Below are positions 33,301 through 41,545 of a DNA stretch of 64,000 bases, one piece after another. This DNA is from Pseudonocardia halophobica (GTDB taxonomy: Bacteria; Actinomycetota; Actinomycetes; Mycobacteriales; Pseudonocardiaceae). Where the stretch lies: NCBI RefSeq assembly GCF_027922425.1, contig NZ_BSFQ01000036.1:1-64000 (forward strand), given 5' to 3'. The stretch's first letter is position 1. Each line of letters begins with the position of its first letter. A program made the position numbers and the translations under genes. The notes under the pieces were generated by a model that saw only the letters and a list, made by a program, of their open reading frames with translations, did no database searches and was not told where the DNA came from.

Positions 33301-36010
33301 AGTGGTAGCGGACCCGGCGGGCCAGGTCGCCGACGACGGGATGGCGCAGCTGGGTGGCCAGCACCAGGCCGTCGAGCGTGCGCAGGTACTCCTCGCGGGT
33401 CGCCGCCGGCAGCCCGGTCAGGGACTCCGGGTGCGCGAGCCGCCACTGCAGCAGGTTGAGGATCACCGGCTCGTGCGCGGTGGCGCGGCGGTGCGCCAGG
33501 AACATCCAGTACAGCGCGGGCTCGAGCTGCGTGCCGGAACCCTCGAGCTCCACGCCGTAGTGCGCGAGCGCGCGGCGCAGCTTGGCGCGGAAGGACTCCG
33601 GCAGCTGCTCCTGCTCGACGTCCCGGGACCGCAGGTAGGCGTGCAGGTACTCCTGCGGGTTGCGGCCGGACTCGCCGTTGCCGTTGCCGTTGCCGTCGGA
33701 GGGCTCGTCGGACTCGCGGCGGTTGCGGGACAGCGCGGACAGGTCGGTGAAGATCCGCAGCACGGCGGTCTCGCCGGCGAGCACGGCCGGGTCGTCCCCG
33801 GGCAGCGCGGCGCGCGCGGCGTCGAGCCGGGCGAGCAGCGGGCGGGACTCCCGCTCGTCGACGTCGAAGCCGAGCACCTGCCAGCGCAGCGCGGTGAGGG
33901 CGTCGGCGGCGGTGGCGGCCGGGTCCTCGTCGGTACCGGTGCCGAGCAGCGCGGCGAAGTCGGCGCGGTCGCCGCCCGCGGCGGGGCCGGCGGCGTCGGC
34001 CGCGGGCTCCAGCCGGACCAGCTTCGTGCCGCCCTCGACCTGCGTGTTCGACGGCACCAGGACCTCGGCGACCGTGCCCGCGAACGGGGCCCGCAGCGCG
34101 GTCTCCAGCTTCATCGACTCGACGATCGCGACGACGTCGCCCTCGGCGACCTCCTGCCCGGCGATCACCGGGACGGCCACGACCATGGCCGGGGCGGGCG
34201 CGCGGACCATGCCGGCCTCGCCACCGGAGATCCGGTGCACGGCGCCGTCGACCTCGACGAGGTAGTCCGTGTCCTGCGGCGCCGACAGCACCGAGTACGT
34301 GGTGCCGCCGACGGTGAGCCGGCGCTCGAAGCGCCCGGAGCGCTCGACGTCGACGTCCACGGCCTGCGGGGCGCCGCCGGGCACCTCGAGCACCACGCGG
34401 TAGCGGTTGGCGCGGGTCCGGGCGACCCGCAGCCGGTAGGACTCGCCGGCCGCGCGGACGTCGGTCTGGTGCCAGGTCTCGGCGCCGACCTCGGGCCGGC
34501 CGCGCTCGGCGGCGGTGAACAGCCGCTCCTGCTGGCGGGCGACGTGCCCGTCGTGCGCCTCGACGGCGGTCGCGAGGAGCGCGACGTCGAGCCGGCGCGG
34601 CGGGGTGTAGCCCTGCGCCATCAGCCCGTCGAGCCAGGTCGTGTCGGTCTCGCCGGCGATCAGCTCGGGCCGCTGCAGCAGGTCGAGCAGGAAGGCCTTG
34701 TTGGTGGTGCCGCCGTCGATGACCGCGGCGGTCTGGCGCAGCGCACGCAGCAGCCGGGCGCGGGCCTCCTCGCGGTCCCGGCCCCAGGCGATGATCTTGG
34801 CGATCATCGAGTCGAACTGCGGCGGGATGACGTCCCCGGTCGCGACGCCGGTGTCCACCCGGATCCCGGGGCCGGCGGGCAGCGCGAGGTGCTCGATGAC
34901 GCCGGGGGCGGGCGCGAAGCCGCGCTCCGGGTCCTCGGCGGTGAGGCGGGCCTCGATCGCCCAGCCGGTGCCGCGCGGGGGCTCCGGCGCGATGTCGGCC
35001 AGCTTGCCGCCGCCCGCGACGTGCAGCTGCAGCTTGACGATGTCGACGCCGGTGCACGCCTCGGTCACCGGGTGCTCGACCTGCAGCCGGGTGTTGACCT
35101 CGAGGAACGACAGCAGCCGCTCCTTGGGCTCGTAGAGGAACTCCACGGTGCCGGCGTTGACGTAGCCGGCGGCGCGGGCCAGCTCGGCGGCGGAGGAACG
35201 CAGCAGCTCCTCCTGCTCGGCGTCGAGCGCGGTGGAGGCGGACTCCTCGATGACCTTCTGGTTGCGGCGCTGCACGGAGCAGTCGCGCACGCCGAGGGTC
35301 CAGACGTCGCCGGTGGCGTCGGCGACGACCTGCACCTCGACGTGCCGCCCGCCGCTGATGGCGCGCTCGAGGAACACGGTCGCGTCGCCGGCGGTCTTGC
35401 CCGCCTCGGAGGAGGCGCGCTCGAAGGCCTCGGCCAGCTCGTCCGGCGTGGTGACCTTGCGGATGCCGCGGCCGCCACCGCCCGCGGTGGCCTTGACCAT
35501 CAGCGGGTAGCCGATCGTCTCCGCCTTCTCCCGCGCCTCGGCGAGGTCGGCGACCGGGCCGCCGGACCAGGCCGCGAGCGGCACGCCGACGCGCTCGGCG
35601 AGCTTCTTCGCGGCGATCTTGTCCCCGAGGTCGCGCATGACCTCGGGCGACGGGCCGATGAAGGTGATGCCGAGGTCCCGGCACAGCTCGGCGAACTCCG
35701 CCTTCTCGGAGACGAAGCCCCAGCCCGGCCAGACGGCGTCGGCGCGGGCCACCTTCAGGGCGCGCTCCAGCTCCGCGTAGTCGAGGTAGGGCGACGGACC
35801 GAGGTGGTCGGGGTCGTCCGGGCCGATGAGCACGGCCTCGTCGGCCTCGCGCACGAACATCGCGCGACGGTCCACGGCGGTGTGCAGCGCGACGGTCCGC
35901 AGCGGGGATCCACCCGCGGCGTTCCACTCGCGTACGGCGTGGATGAGCCGCATGGCGGGCTCACCACGGTTGACGATCGCGATCCGGGAGAAGCTGCTCA
36001 CGAGGGCCAT
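30377..36010 (-). CDS. Single-chain multidomain (eukaryote-like) acetyl/acyl-CoA carboxylase
   Basis: A 1877-aa biotin carboxylase-carboxyltransferase. Order: biotin carboxylase (about 5-480; KATAGGGGRGIRKV, EVNTRLQVEHPVTE), BT-like linker, BCCP with biotinyl K634 in VESMKLETAL, a long central region (about 700-1290) like the ACC central domain of eukaryotic enzymes, then fused beta/alpha carboxyltransferase halves (about 1300-1860; AYAQNVIKAQRRGAVYPYEI, GRKKPFDIRSVMRGVADLD, HLGGQPVSLLGIESKPI). Most bacteria split these over separate subunits. Related multidomain carboxylases are known in some actinomycetes. It supplies malonyl-CoA (or a longer homologue) and starts 4 bases after the KAS III gene, arguing for use in one pathway. 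Confidence 0.92.
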   Translation of the reverse strand: MALVSSFSRIAIVNRGEPAMRLIHAVREWNAAGGSPLRTVALHTAVDRRAMFVREADEAVLIGPDDPDHLGPSPYLDYAELERALKVARADAVWPGWGFVSEKAEFAELCRDLGITFIGPSPEVMRDLGDKIAAKKLAERVGVPLAAWSGGPVADLAEAREKAETIGYPLMVKATAGGGGRGIRKVTTPDELAEAFERASSEAGKTAGDATVFLERAISGGRHVEVQVVADATGDVWTLGVRDCSVQRRNQKVIEESASTALDAEQEELLRSSAAELARAAGYVNAGTVEFLYEPKERLLSFLEVNTRLQVEHPVTEACTGVDIVKLQLHVAGGGKLADIAPEPPRGTGWAIEARLTAEDPERGFAPAPGVIEHLALPAGPGIRVDTGVATGDVIPPQFDSMIAKIIAWGRDREEARARLLRALRQTAAVIDGGTTNKAFLLDLLQRPELIAGETDTTWLDGLMAQGYTPPRRLDVALLATAVEAHDGHVARQQERLFTAAERGRPEVGAETWHQTDVRAAGESYRLRVARTRANRYRVVLEVPGGAPQAVDVDVERSGRFERRLTVGGTTYSVLSAPQDTDYLVEVDGAVHRISGGEAGMVRAPAPAMVVAVPVIAGQEVAEGDVVAIVESMKLETALRAPFAGTVAEVLVPSNTQVEGGTKLVRLEPAADAAGPAAGGDRADFAALLGTGTDEDPAATAADALTALRWQVLGFDVDERESRPLLARLDAARAALPGDDPAVLAGETAVLRIFTDLSALSRNRRESDEPSDGNGNGNGESGRNPQEYLHAYLRSRDVEQEQLPESFRAKLRRALAHYGVELEGSGTQLEPALYWMFLAHRRATAHEPVILNLLQWRLAHPESLTGLPAATREEYLRTLDGLVLATQLRHPVVGDLARRVRYHSFDAPAVEAERERVQREVRVQLDELAEHPDTPDRARRIEALVASSEPILGVFGTRHNAALLEVMTRRYYRIRPLQDLRISESIGQPVLTASYTHRGNDHSVLATVIDNNDPRRALAAANQMRRLVEELPEGRTALVDLYVTSTHADDRGDPDARADRVRAAIGAVPAGRVARVAVAVRPNPSGAPDALADPGPVWFTFRPESDGTLVEDRTLRGLHPLVAERLGLWRLGNFDLRRLPAEPDVHLFHATGKNVREDQRLLALSDVRRLTVLRDDAGVIRSLPELERAIDACLDSLRSARSRDPKLAKLGWNRILLHVWPVVDIPFEELDTVVRRLAARTGSLGLEQVLVQFRADRPGEAGSNEGGPHEYLLRLSRPPGAGLTVRLDEPPTGLMRELDAYAQNVIKAQRRGAVYPYEIIPMLTGPDGRFVEYDLVEGSGVDPVAEPVEREPGRNTANIVLGTVTMPTANQPEGMTRVVLLGDPTRGLGALAEPECARVCAAIRLARELDVPLEWFAVSSGAKIAMDSGTENMDWISRALRAIIEFTQVGGEVNVVVTGINVGAQPYWNAEATMLTHTKGILVMTPDSAMVLTGKQSLDYSGGVSAEDNFGIGGYDRIMGPNGQAQYWAPDLAGAVDVLFRHYEHTYRVPGERFPRPAPTNDPVQRDVTTAPHEGGEFTTLGEIFSPETNPGRKKPFDIRSVMRGVADLDHAPLERWADMHDADSVVVFDAHLGGQPVSLLGIESKPIPRRGVLPVDGPEQFTAGTLFPRSSKKTARAINAASGNRPLVVLANLSGFDGSPESLRSLQLEYGAEIGRAIVNFDGPIVFCVVSRYHGGAFVVFSATLNDHMEVAAVEGSYASVLGGAPAAAVVFAGEVRKRTAADERVTALEARIAAAVEAGSDAEASRLRAELASVRAAVRSEKLGAVAEEFDSTHSIQRAQRVGSVHKIVDPHQLRPYLVDAVRRGIARTLEELET

Positions 36011-36014
36011 CCTG

Positions 36015-37979
36015 CTACGCCCCGAAGGCCGCGTGGACATCCTCCACCGAGGTTCCGGCGACCGGATTCCGCGGTAACACCGTTGTCGACCGGTCCCGCA
36101 CGGCGGGCGGCAGCACGACCTCCGGCGCCATGATGGCGGGGTCGACGGTGAGGACGGCGTAGCCGCCGACCGCGCCGGCCCCGAAACCGGGCGCGAAGAC
36201 CCGCGTCGGGCGGTCGATGACGCCGTCGCGGACGGCGTCGAACAGCGCGATCGGGATCGACGCGGCGGACACGTTGCCCATGTCGCCGATGTCGAAGTAC
36301 AGCTGGTCGGCGCTCAGCCCCGCCTTCTCGGCCAGCTGCACGATCATCGTGCGGTTGGCCTGGTGCGGCACGATCAGCTCGATCGCGTCGAGCAGCTTCC
36401 CGCCCGCCGGGCCGGGCAGCGCGTCGAGCTCGCCGATCATCTGCTCGAGGTAGCGGGCGACGAGCGCCTTCACCTCCGGCCCGTAGACCGTGATGTCGTT
36501 GTCGAACTCCGGGTTCGGCCAGATGATCGAGTTGACCTGGGCGGGCGGGCCGCTCGCGTAGGTCTGCAGGACCTCGACGTCGCCCGCGGACCCCTCCGCC
36601 GCGGGCGCGACGACGAGGGCGGCAGCACCGTCCCCGAAGATCATGCGCGAGGTGCGGACCCCGCCGATCTTGTCGCTGAACTTCTCGACGCAGACCAGCA
36701 GCACCGGTCGCCCGACCTCCTGCAGCTGGCGCACCGCCTCGGCGAGGCCGTAGGGCAGGCCGGCACAGGCCGCCACGATGTCCGCCGAGCAGTGGGTCTG
36801 CAGGAGGCCGAGCTCGCCGGAGAGCCAGGTGGCCAGCGACGGGATGAGCCGGTCGCTGGTGCAGGTCGCCACGAGGACCGCGCCGATCTCCTCCGGCTTG
36901 CGGCCGGAGTGGGCGAGGGCGGCGTCGGCCGCGGCGAGCGCGAGGTCGCCGATGTCGTGCTCGGAGTAGCGCCGCCGCTCGATCCCGGTCTTCGCCGTGA
37001 TCTCCGCGGCGCTCATCGGCGACCAGGAGAAGCTGGTGTTGCGCACGACGTCCGTGTTCTCGCAGACGTGCTCGCCGCGCACGACCGCCAGCGACTCGAT
37101 CGCCGGCCTGACCGCGAACGTCTCGGCGACCTTCACCGGCTCGAGCGGCGTGGCCGGCGCGACGGGCGTGACGGCGGGCCGGGAGGGGCGGGTCCGGACG
37201 GGCGCTCCGTTGCGGACCCGGTCCAGGAACGCCGCCACCTCCCGGGTGCGCGGGTGGAACGCGATGACGACATCGTCGTCGCCGATCGCCGACGCCTCGC
37301 GCAGCTCGGTCCGCGACCGGGTCCACGGGTACTGGTTGTGCAGCACCATCGCCCAGCGGGACAGGGCCTCCAGCTCGGGGGCCTCCTCGTGGGCGTCGAG
37401 GATCTCGGTCGGGGAGAAGGTCGGGTAGTCCGGCTCCAGGTCGGGCAGGACGAAGGTGAGGGCGCCGGGCTCCGCGAGGAACTCCGCGACGGTCGGCTTC
37501 ACGGGCTCGAGGTCCGTCGCGTGGTGCTTGCGGTTGCCGTACACGTCGTTGAGCAGGCCGAACAGCCGCTCCTCGACCTCCGGGTACCGGCCCTCGGGCA
37601 GCGCCTGCCAGGCCTCGACGACGGCGGCGGCCTTGCGCTCGGCGTCGACCCACGGGGTGACGACGGGCAGGAACACGTCGTCCCGGGTGCGCGGCAGGTC
37701 GCGCCAGCGGGTGGGGCGCTTCTCGTACATGGTGAGCGCCCAGCGGTTGACCCAGAACAGGTTCTGGCCGAGGTCGCGCAGCAGGTCGTACCGGCGGGTG
37801 TACGCGCCGCGGGCCACGCGCTCGGCGATCTCGGTCCCGGTGGGGGCCTTGGACTCGAAGTCCCGGCCGATGACGGCGGCCGCGCCGTCGAGCGTGTCCA
37901 GCACGGAGAAGTCGAGATCCGGCGAGAAGTTCGCAGGGAACACGAGGCGGCCGTGGCGGTTGACCACGAACGGCTTCAT
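36015..37979 (-). CDS. KAS III-type condensing enzyme with a ~290-residue N-terminal extension
   Basis: A 654-aa protein, about twice the usual KAS III length. Residues about 300-640 form a thiolase-fold FabH-like domain with an intact triad: C405 (VAACAGLPYG), H539 (VPHQANRT) and N569 (GNVSAAS). Residues 1-290 match no family I recognise; they are soluble, rich in Trp/Arg/acidic residues, and joined by an Ala/Pro/Val linker at about 275-295. KAS III enzymes condense acyl-CoA with malonyl-ACP, or with malonyl-CoA in acetoacetyl-CoA-forming types. First gene of the operon with the carboxylase and FabG. A GGAGG ribosome site sits upstream of the ATG. Confidence 0.85.
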   Translation of the reverse strand: MKPFVVNRHGRLVFPANFSPDLDFSVLDTLDGAAAVIGRDFESKAPTGTEIAERVARGAYTRRYDLLRDLGQNLFWVNRWALTMYEKRPTRWRDLPRTRDDVFLPVVTPWVDAERKAAAVVEAWQALPEGRYPEVEERLFGLLNDVYGNRKHHATDLEPVKPTVAEFLAEPGALTFVLPDLEPDYPTFSPTEILDAHEEAPELEALSRWAMVLHNQYPWTRSRTELREASAIGDDDVVIAFHPRTREVAAFLDRVRNGAPVRTRPSRPAVTPVAPATPLEPVKVAETFAVRPAIESLAVVRGEHVCENTDVVRNTSFSWSPMSAAEITAKTGIERRRYSEHDIGDLALAAADAALAHSGRKPEEIGAVLVATCTSDRLIPSLATWLSGELGLLQTHCSADIVAACAGLPYGLAEAVRQLQEVGRPVLLVCVEKFSDKIGGVRTSRMIFGDGAAALVVAPAAEGSAGDVEVLQTYASGPPAQVNSIIWPNPEFDNDITVYGPEVKALVARYLEQMIGELDALPGPAGGKLLDAIELIVPHQANRTMIVQLAEKAGLSADQLYFDIGDMGNVSAASIPIALFDAVRDGVIDRPTRVFAPGFGAGAVGGYAVLTVDPAIMAPEVVLPPAVRDRSTTVLPRNPVAGTSVEDVHAAFGA

Positions 37980-38348
37980 ACGGTTGCCTCCAGGCGGCGA
38001 CGCTGATCGAAACGTGGGCCGAACAAGGCGGAAACACAGGTCGGCGCGGCGGGCGGCGGCGCGACGACCCGGATGGTTTCGTGCTTCGGCGGTGAGAGAA
38101 CCGTAGCGGGAATTGACCGGAGATCGGAACGTGACCTGGCTCTTCACCCGTCTGCTGATCCCTATTGTTGGGTATCCGAGGAAATGTTACCCGCGAGTTC
38201 TACTCAAGGGTTTTACCAGTGGGTTCGCTGTGCGGACCCGGAGTCCGCGCAGATCATCGACGTGTCACCGTCCGGTGTGGACGACGCCGGCCGCGGGCGG
38301 ACGCGGGGTTCTGGCACCGGGTGCCGATCCGCTCTAGGGTCCTGGGGC
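37980..38348. promoter_or_regulatory. Upstream region of the KAS III-ACC-FabG operon
   Basis: A 369-base gap between the divergent KAS III operon and the AhpD-like gene. The part around 38150-38225 is clearly less GC-rich than its surroundings. It contains GGGTA (38170-38174) and TACCC (38188-38192) facing each other across 13 bases, then GAGT-TCT-ACTC (38195-38205). These are operator-like and could bind a fatty-acid-type regulator, but no regulator gene is adjacent and the assignment is tentative. Confidence 0.4.
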
Positions 38349-38906
38349 ATGGCCCGTGTCACGTACCTGACCCCCGAGACCGCCCCGCCCGCCGTCGCCT
38401 CGACGCTGGCGAAGATGCCCCAGCTGCACGTCTTCCAGATGGTCGCTCACGCCGAGACAGCCTTCCGGCCGTGGCTGAAGTTCGGGGGCGCGGTCCTCGC
38501 CGATCTCGCGATCGACCCGTTGCTGCGCGAGCTGGTCATCCTCCAGGTCGGACGGCTCGCGGCGCGCTACGAGTGGGAGCAGCACGTGCCGATCGCGCTC
38601 GCCGCGGGCGGCACCGCCGAGCAGATCGAGGCCCTCGACCGGGGCGAACTAGGGACTTTCGACCCTGGTAGCCGGGCGGCGTTGGAATTCGCCGCGGCAC
38701 TCGTGCGTGACGGGGAAGTGTCGGACGAGAACTATGCGGCACTCGCGGCCGAGTTCTCGGAACGGGAAATTGTGGAGATCGCGCTCACCGCGGCGCATTA
38801 TCTCGGCCTCGCGCGCATCATGACCGCGCTCCGGATCGACCCCGACGCGCCCGCGGGGCCCGACGGTCTGCCCGCGGCACGCCTGGAACGGCCCTCCGCT
38901 GGGTAG
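38349..38906 (+). CDS. AhpD-like/carboxymuconolactone decarboxylase-family protein
   Basis: A 185-aa all-helical AhpD-fold protein. The family core is LLRELVILQVGRLAARYEWE followed by QHVPIA, with the conserved E/H pair of the carboxymuconolactone decarboxylase group. The redox CXXC of AhpD peroxidases is absent, so it is not a classical AhpD reductase. Substrate unknown. The VOC gene starts 10 bases after its stop, suggesting a two-gene unit. Confidence 0.82.
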   Translation: MARVTYLTPETAPPAVASTLAKMPQLHVFQMVAHAETAFRPWLKFGGAVLADLAIDPLLRELVILQVGRLAARYEWEQHVPIALAAGGTAEQIEALDRGELGTFDPGSRAALEFAAALVRDGEVSDENYAALAAEFSEREIVEIALTAAHYLGLARIMTALRIDPDAPAGPDGLPAARLERPSAG

Positions 38907-38916
38907 GCTCGCCGAG

Positions 38917-39303
38917 ATGGAGATCCTCGCCGGACGGGTGCTGCTGCGCCCGGCCGACCCGGACGTGACCACGGCCTTCTACCGGGACGTGCTCGGGCTG
39001 GCCGTCTACCGGGAGTTCCCCGGCGGCACCGTGTTCTTCCTCGGCGGCGGGTTCCTGGAGGTGTCGGGACACGCCGCCGAGCCTCCCGCGGAGCGCACCG
39101 GCGTCGCGCTCTGGATGCAGGTGCGGGACATCGCGGCCGCGCACAAGGAGCTGGCGGACCGGGGCGCCACCATCGTCCGGGAGCCGCGCCGCGAGCCCTG
39201 GGGGCTCGACGAGATGTGGCTGACCGACCCCGACGGCGTGAAGATCGGGATCGTGGAGATCCCCCCGGAACACCCCCTCCGCCGCGACACCCGGGGGGAG
39301 TGA
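38917..39303 (+). CDS. VOC-superfamily (glyoxalase-like) protein
   Basis: A 128-aa single-domain VOC protein: VLLRPADPDVTTAFYRDVLG at the N-terminus and DEMWLTDPDGVKIGIVEIPP near the end. A candidate metal ligand histidine is replaced in the first strand (LLRPAD), while a glutamate lies in FFLGGGFLEVSGH. It follows the AhpD-like gene and is probably co-transcribed. Function unknown; it may act on a small hydrophobic or peroxide-related substrate. Confidence 0.78.
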   Translation: MEILAGRVLLRPADPDVTTAFYRDVLGLAVYREFPGGTVFFLGGGFLEVSGHAAEPPAERTGVALWMQVRDIAAAHKELADRGATIVREPRREPWGLDEMWLTDPDGVKIGIVEIPPEHPLRRDTRGE

Positions 39304-39376
39304 GGGCGCCGGCCGACGGAGTGTGGCTGAGGGAGTGCGCCTTGCCTGAAGGGGTGTGCTCGGGCCGTACTGCGCC

Positions 39377-39880
39377 TCAGACCGAGCGGAGTCGGGCGCC
39401 CGGGCCCGGGTCGGAGGTGAGCTTGGTGCGGGGCTCGATGAGGTGCCCCGCCTCGCAGCGCAGCTCCGCATGCACCTCGGCGCCGCAGTCGGCGTGCCGG
39501 ATCACCATGGGCTGCCCCGCCTCGCCGGCGAGGTGCCGGTCGCCCCAGTCCCGCAGCGCCGTCATGACGACGCGCAGGTCCTTGCCGGCGGGCGTCAGCC
39601 GGTACTCGTGGCGCTCGCGACGGCCCGGTTCGCGGTAGGGCACCTTCTCCACCAGGCCCGCGTCGACGAGGCCGGCCAGCCGGCGGGTCAGCACGTTGCG
39701 GGCGATGCCGAGGTGCGCGGCCAGGTCGTCGAACCGGCGCACGCCGTTGAACATGTCCCGCAGCACGAGCACGGTCCAGGCGTCGCCGATCAGCGCCGCC
39801 GTGCGGGCGACGGAGCAGGTGCCGCTGTCGAAGTCGGTCCAGGCCGATCCGGGCGACGGTGCAGACGCTGCGGACGTCAT
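39377..39880 (-). CDS. HxlR-type winged-helix transcriptional regulator
   Basis: A 167-aa regulator with the HxlR signature: SVARTAALIGDAWTVLVLRD, MFNGVRRFDDLAAHLGIARN, VLTRRLAGLVDAGLVEKVPY and YRLTPAGKDL. The C-terminal part holds two cysteines (RHADCGAEVHAEL and RCEAGH), resembling a degenerate zinc-binding pair that may sense oxidants or metal. It ends 73 bases after the VOC gene, convergent with it. It lies immediately downstream of, and on the same strand as, the MFS pump, and probably regulates it. Confidence 0.88.
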   Translation of the reverse strand: MTSAASAPSPGSAWTDFDSGTCSVARTAALIGDAWTVLVLRDMFNGVRRFDDLAAHLGIARNVLTRRLAGLVDAGLVEKVPYREPGRRERHEYRLTPAGKDLRVVMTALRDWGDRHLAGEAGQPMVIRHADCGAEVHAELRCEAGHLIEPRTKLTSDPGPGARLRSV

Positions 39881-39933
39881 GCGCGCCAGGGTAGCCGCGC
39901 GGCTGGGTTGCCGCCAGAAACCCGGGTGAGACG

Positions 39934-41424
39934 TCAGGCCGCTGCCCGGCTCGCCAGCGCGGGGTCGTCGCGCGGGTCGGTGACGCCCTCGGGCGCCGGC
40001 GTGACGGCGGCGATGGCCATCGCCAGCACCGCGGCGACCGCCGCGGCCAGGAAGACGACGGTGTAGGCCGTGCCGGCGGGCCGCGTCTCGCCGCCCACGT
40101 CCATCACGAGCGCGGTGCTCACGGCCGCGACCACCGCGGTGCAGGTCGAGGTGCCCAGCTGGCGCATCAGCGTGTTCAGGCTGTTCGCCGCGGCCGTCTC
40201 GGTCTCGGGGACGGCCCGCATGATGAGCAGAGGCAGCGCGGAGTAGGCGAGGGTGGCCCCGATCGCACCGATGGTCGCGGTGCCGATCAGCAGCAGCTCC
40301 GACGACGGCAGCAGGGCGAACCCGACGTTGCCCACCGCCAGCAGCGCGGTGCCGAGGATCAGGGTGGTCCGCGGCCCGCGGATCCGGGAGATGATCGCCG
40401 AGGCGGACGAGAAGACGACCATCGACCCGCCGATCGGCAGCAGCACCACGCCGGCGACCAGCAGCGACAGCCCGAAGCCGTACCCGGTCTCGACGGGCGC
40501 CTGCAGGATCTGGGTCGCGAGCATGAAGGTCGCGAACATCGAGAAGCCGATGAGCACCGTGGCGCTGTTCGTCATCAGCACCGCGGGGCGGGCCGAGACC
40601 CGCAGGTCGACGAGCGGGGCGCGGCGACCCAGCTCCCAGCGCGCCCAGATCGCGAGCAGCACGGCGGCCGCGCCGAACAGGCCGAGGACGGTCGGGCTCG
40701 TCCAGCCCCACTCCGTGCCCTTCGAGATGCCGAGCAGCAGGCAGACCAGGGCGGCGGCGATCCCGACGGCGCCGACGGCGTCGAACCGGCCGCCGGTGCG
40801 CACCCGCGACTCGGGGACCAGTCGCGACACGAGCAGCAGCTGGATCACCGCGACCACGGCAGCGCCGGCGAACAGCCAGCGCCAGGAGGTGAACTGCGCG
40901 ACGAGCCCGGTGATGGGCAGCCCGATCGCGCCGCCGACGCCGAGCGAGGAGCTCATCAGCGCGACACCGCTGCCGACCCGCTCGGGCGGCAGCACGTCCC
41001 GCATCAGGCTCATCCCGAGCGCGATGACGCCGAACGACACGCCCTGCAGCACCCGGCCCACGATGAGCAGCACGATGTTCGGCGCCGCGGCCCCGATGAC
41101 CGAGCCCGCCAGGATCAGCGCGATCGAGATCAGCAGCATCCGCCGCTTGCCGTACATGTCGCCGAGCCGGCCGAGCACCGGCGCGGACACCGCGCCGGCG
41201 ACCAGGGTGGCGGTGACCAGCCACGCCGCCGTCGACGGGGAGACCGACATGAGCCGCGGGAACTGCGGCAGCAGGGGCACGACCATCGTCTGGATGAGCG
41301 ACACCAGCAGACCGCAGGACGCGAGCACCAGGATCGCCACGGTCGGGCGAGCGGGCGGTGCGGTTGCGGCGGAGGCGGGCGATTCGGCCAGATCGGCGCT
41401 CACGAGGTGTGGGTCTCCGTCCAC
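39934..41424 (-). CDS. MFS drug-efflux transporter (14-TM, DHA2-like)
   Basis: A 496-aa MFS protein with about 14 predicted TM segments, the motif A loop GRLGDMYGKRRMLL after TM2, motif C-like GGAIGLPITGL in TM5, and a long central loop. These features fit the EmrB/QacA type of proton-driven multidrug exporter. The GTG at 41424 is used; a GTG at 41403 preceded by GGAG is an equally possible start. The HxlR gene follows in the same direction, and a perfect inverted repeat lies 41 bases upstream of the start. Confidence 0.88.
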   Translation of the reverse strand: MDGDPHLVSADLAESPASAATAPPARPTVAILVLASCGLLVSLIQTMVVPLLPQFPRLMSVSPSTAAWLVTATLVAGAVSAPVLGRLGDMYGKRRMLLISIALILAGSVIGAAAPNIVLLIVGRVLQGVSFGVIALGMSLMRDVLPPERVGSGVALMSSSLGVGGAIGLPITGLVAQFTSWRWLFAGAAVVAVIQLLLVSRLVPESRVRTGGRFDAVGAVGIAAALVCLLLGISKGTEWGWTSPTVLGLFGAAAVLLAIWARWELGRRAPLVDLRVSARPAVLMTNSATVLIGFSMFATFMLATQILQAPVETGYGFGLSLLVAGVVLLPIGGSMVVFSSASAIISRIRGPRTTLILGTALLAVGNVGFALLPSSELLLIGTATIGAIGATLAYSALPLLIMRAVPETETAAANSLNTLMRQLGTSTCTAVVAAVSTALVMDVGGETRPAGTAYTVVFLAAAVAAVLAMAIAAVTPAPEGVTDPRDDPALASRAAA

Positions 41425-41465
41425 GAGAGGATGCCTGATCAGGTGACCACGACCCCCGACTCCGT

Positions 41466-41484
41466 GGCAAGGCGAAACCTTGCC
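41466..41484. promoter_or_regulatory. Probable HxlR operator upstream of the MFS gene
   Basis: A perfect 7-bp inverted repeat, GGCAAGG-CGAAA-CCTTGCC, followed by a further TTTGCC. It sits between the MFS start and the divergent rifampin-phosphotransferase-like gene, so it may control both. Confidence 0.55.
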
Positions 41485-41545
41485 TTTGCCAAGTAACTCA
41501 CGCTGAACGGTCGTCGGGGAATACGGAGGGCGCTACGGTTCCGGC

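Noticed and set aside
30449..36133. Very long open frame on the plus strand opposite the carboxylase and condensing-enzyme genes
   Set aside because: It is antisense to genes with clear domains, its translation is Arg/Gly/Val/Asp-rich with no motifs, and such long shadow frames are expected at this GC content.
30377..37979. Polyketide biosynthetic cluster
   Set aside because: There is only one condensing enzyme and no ACP, cyclase or modular PKS; the operon is better explained as primary or unusual fatty-acid metabolism.
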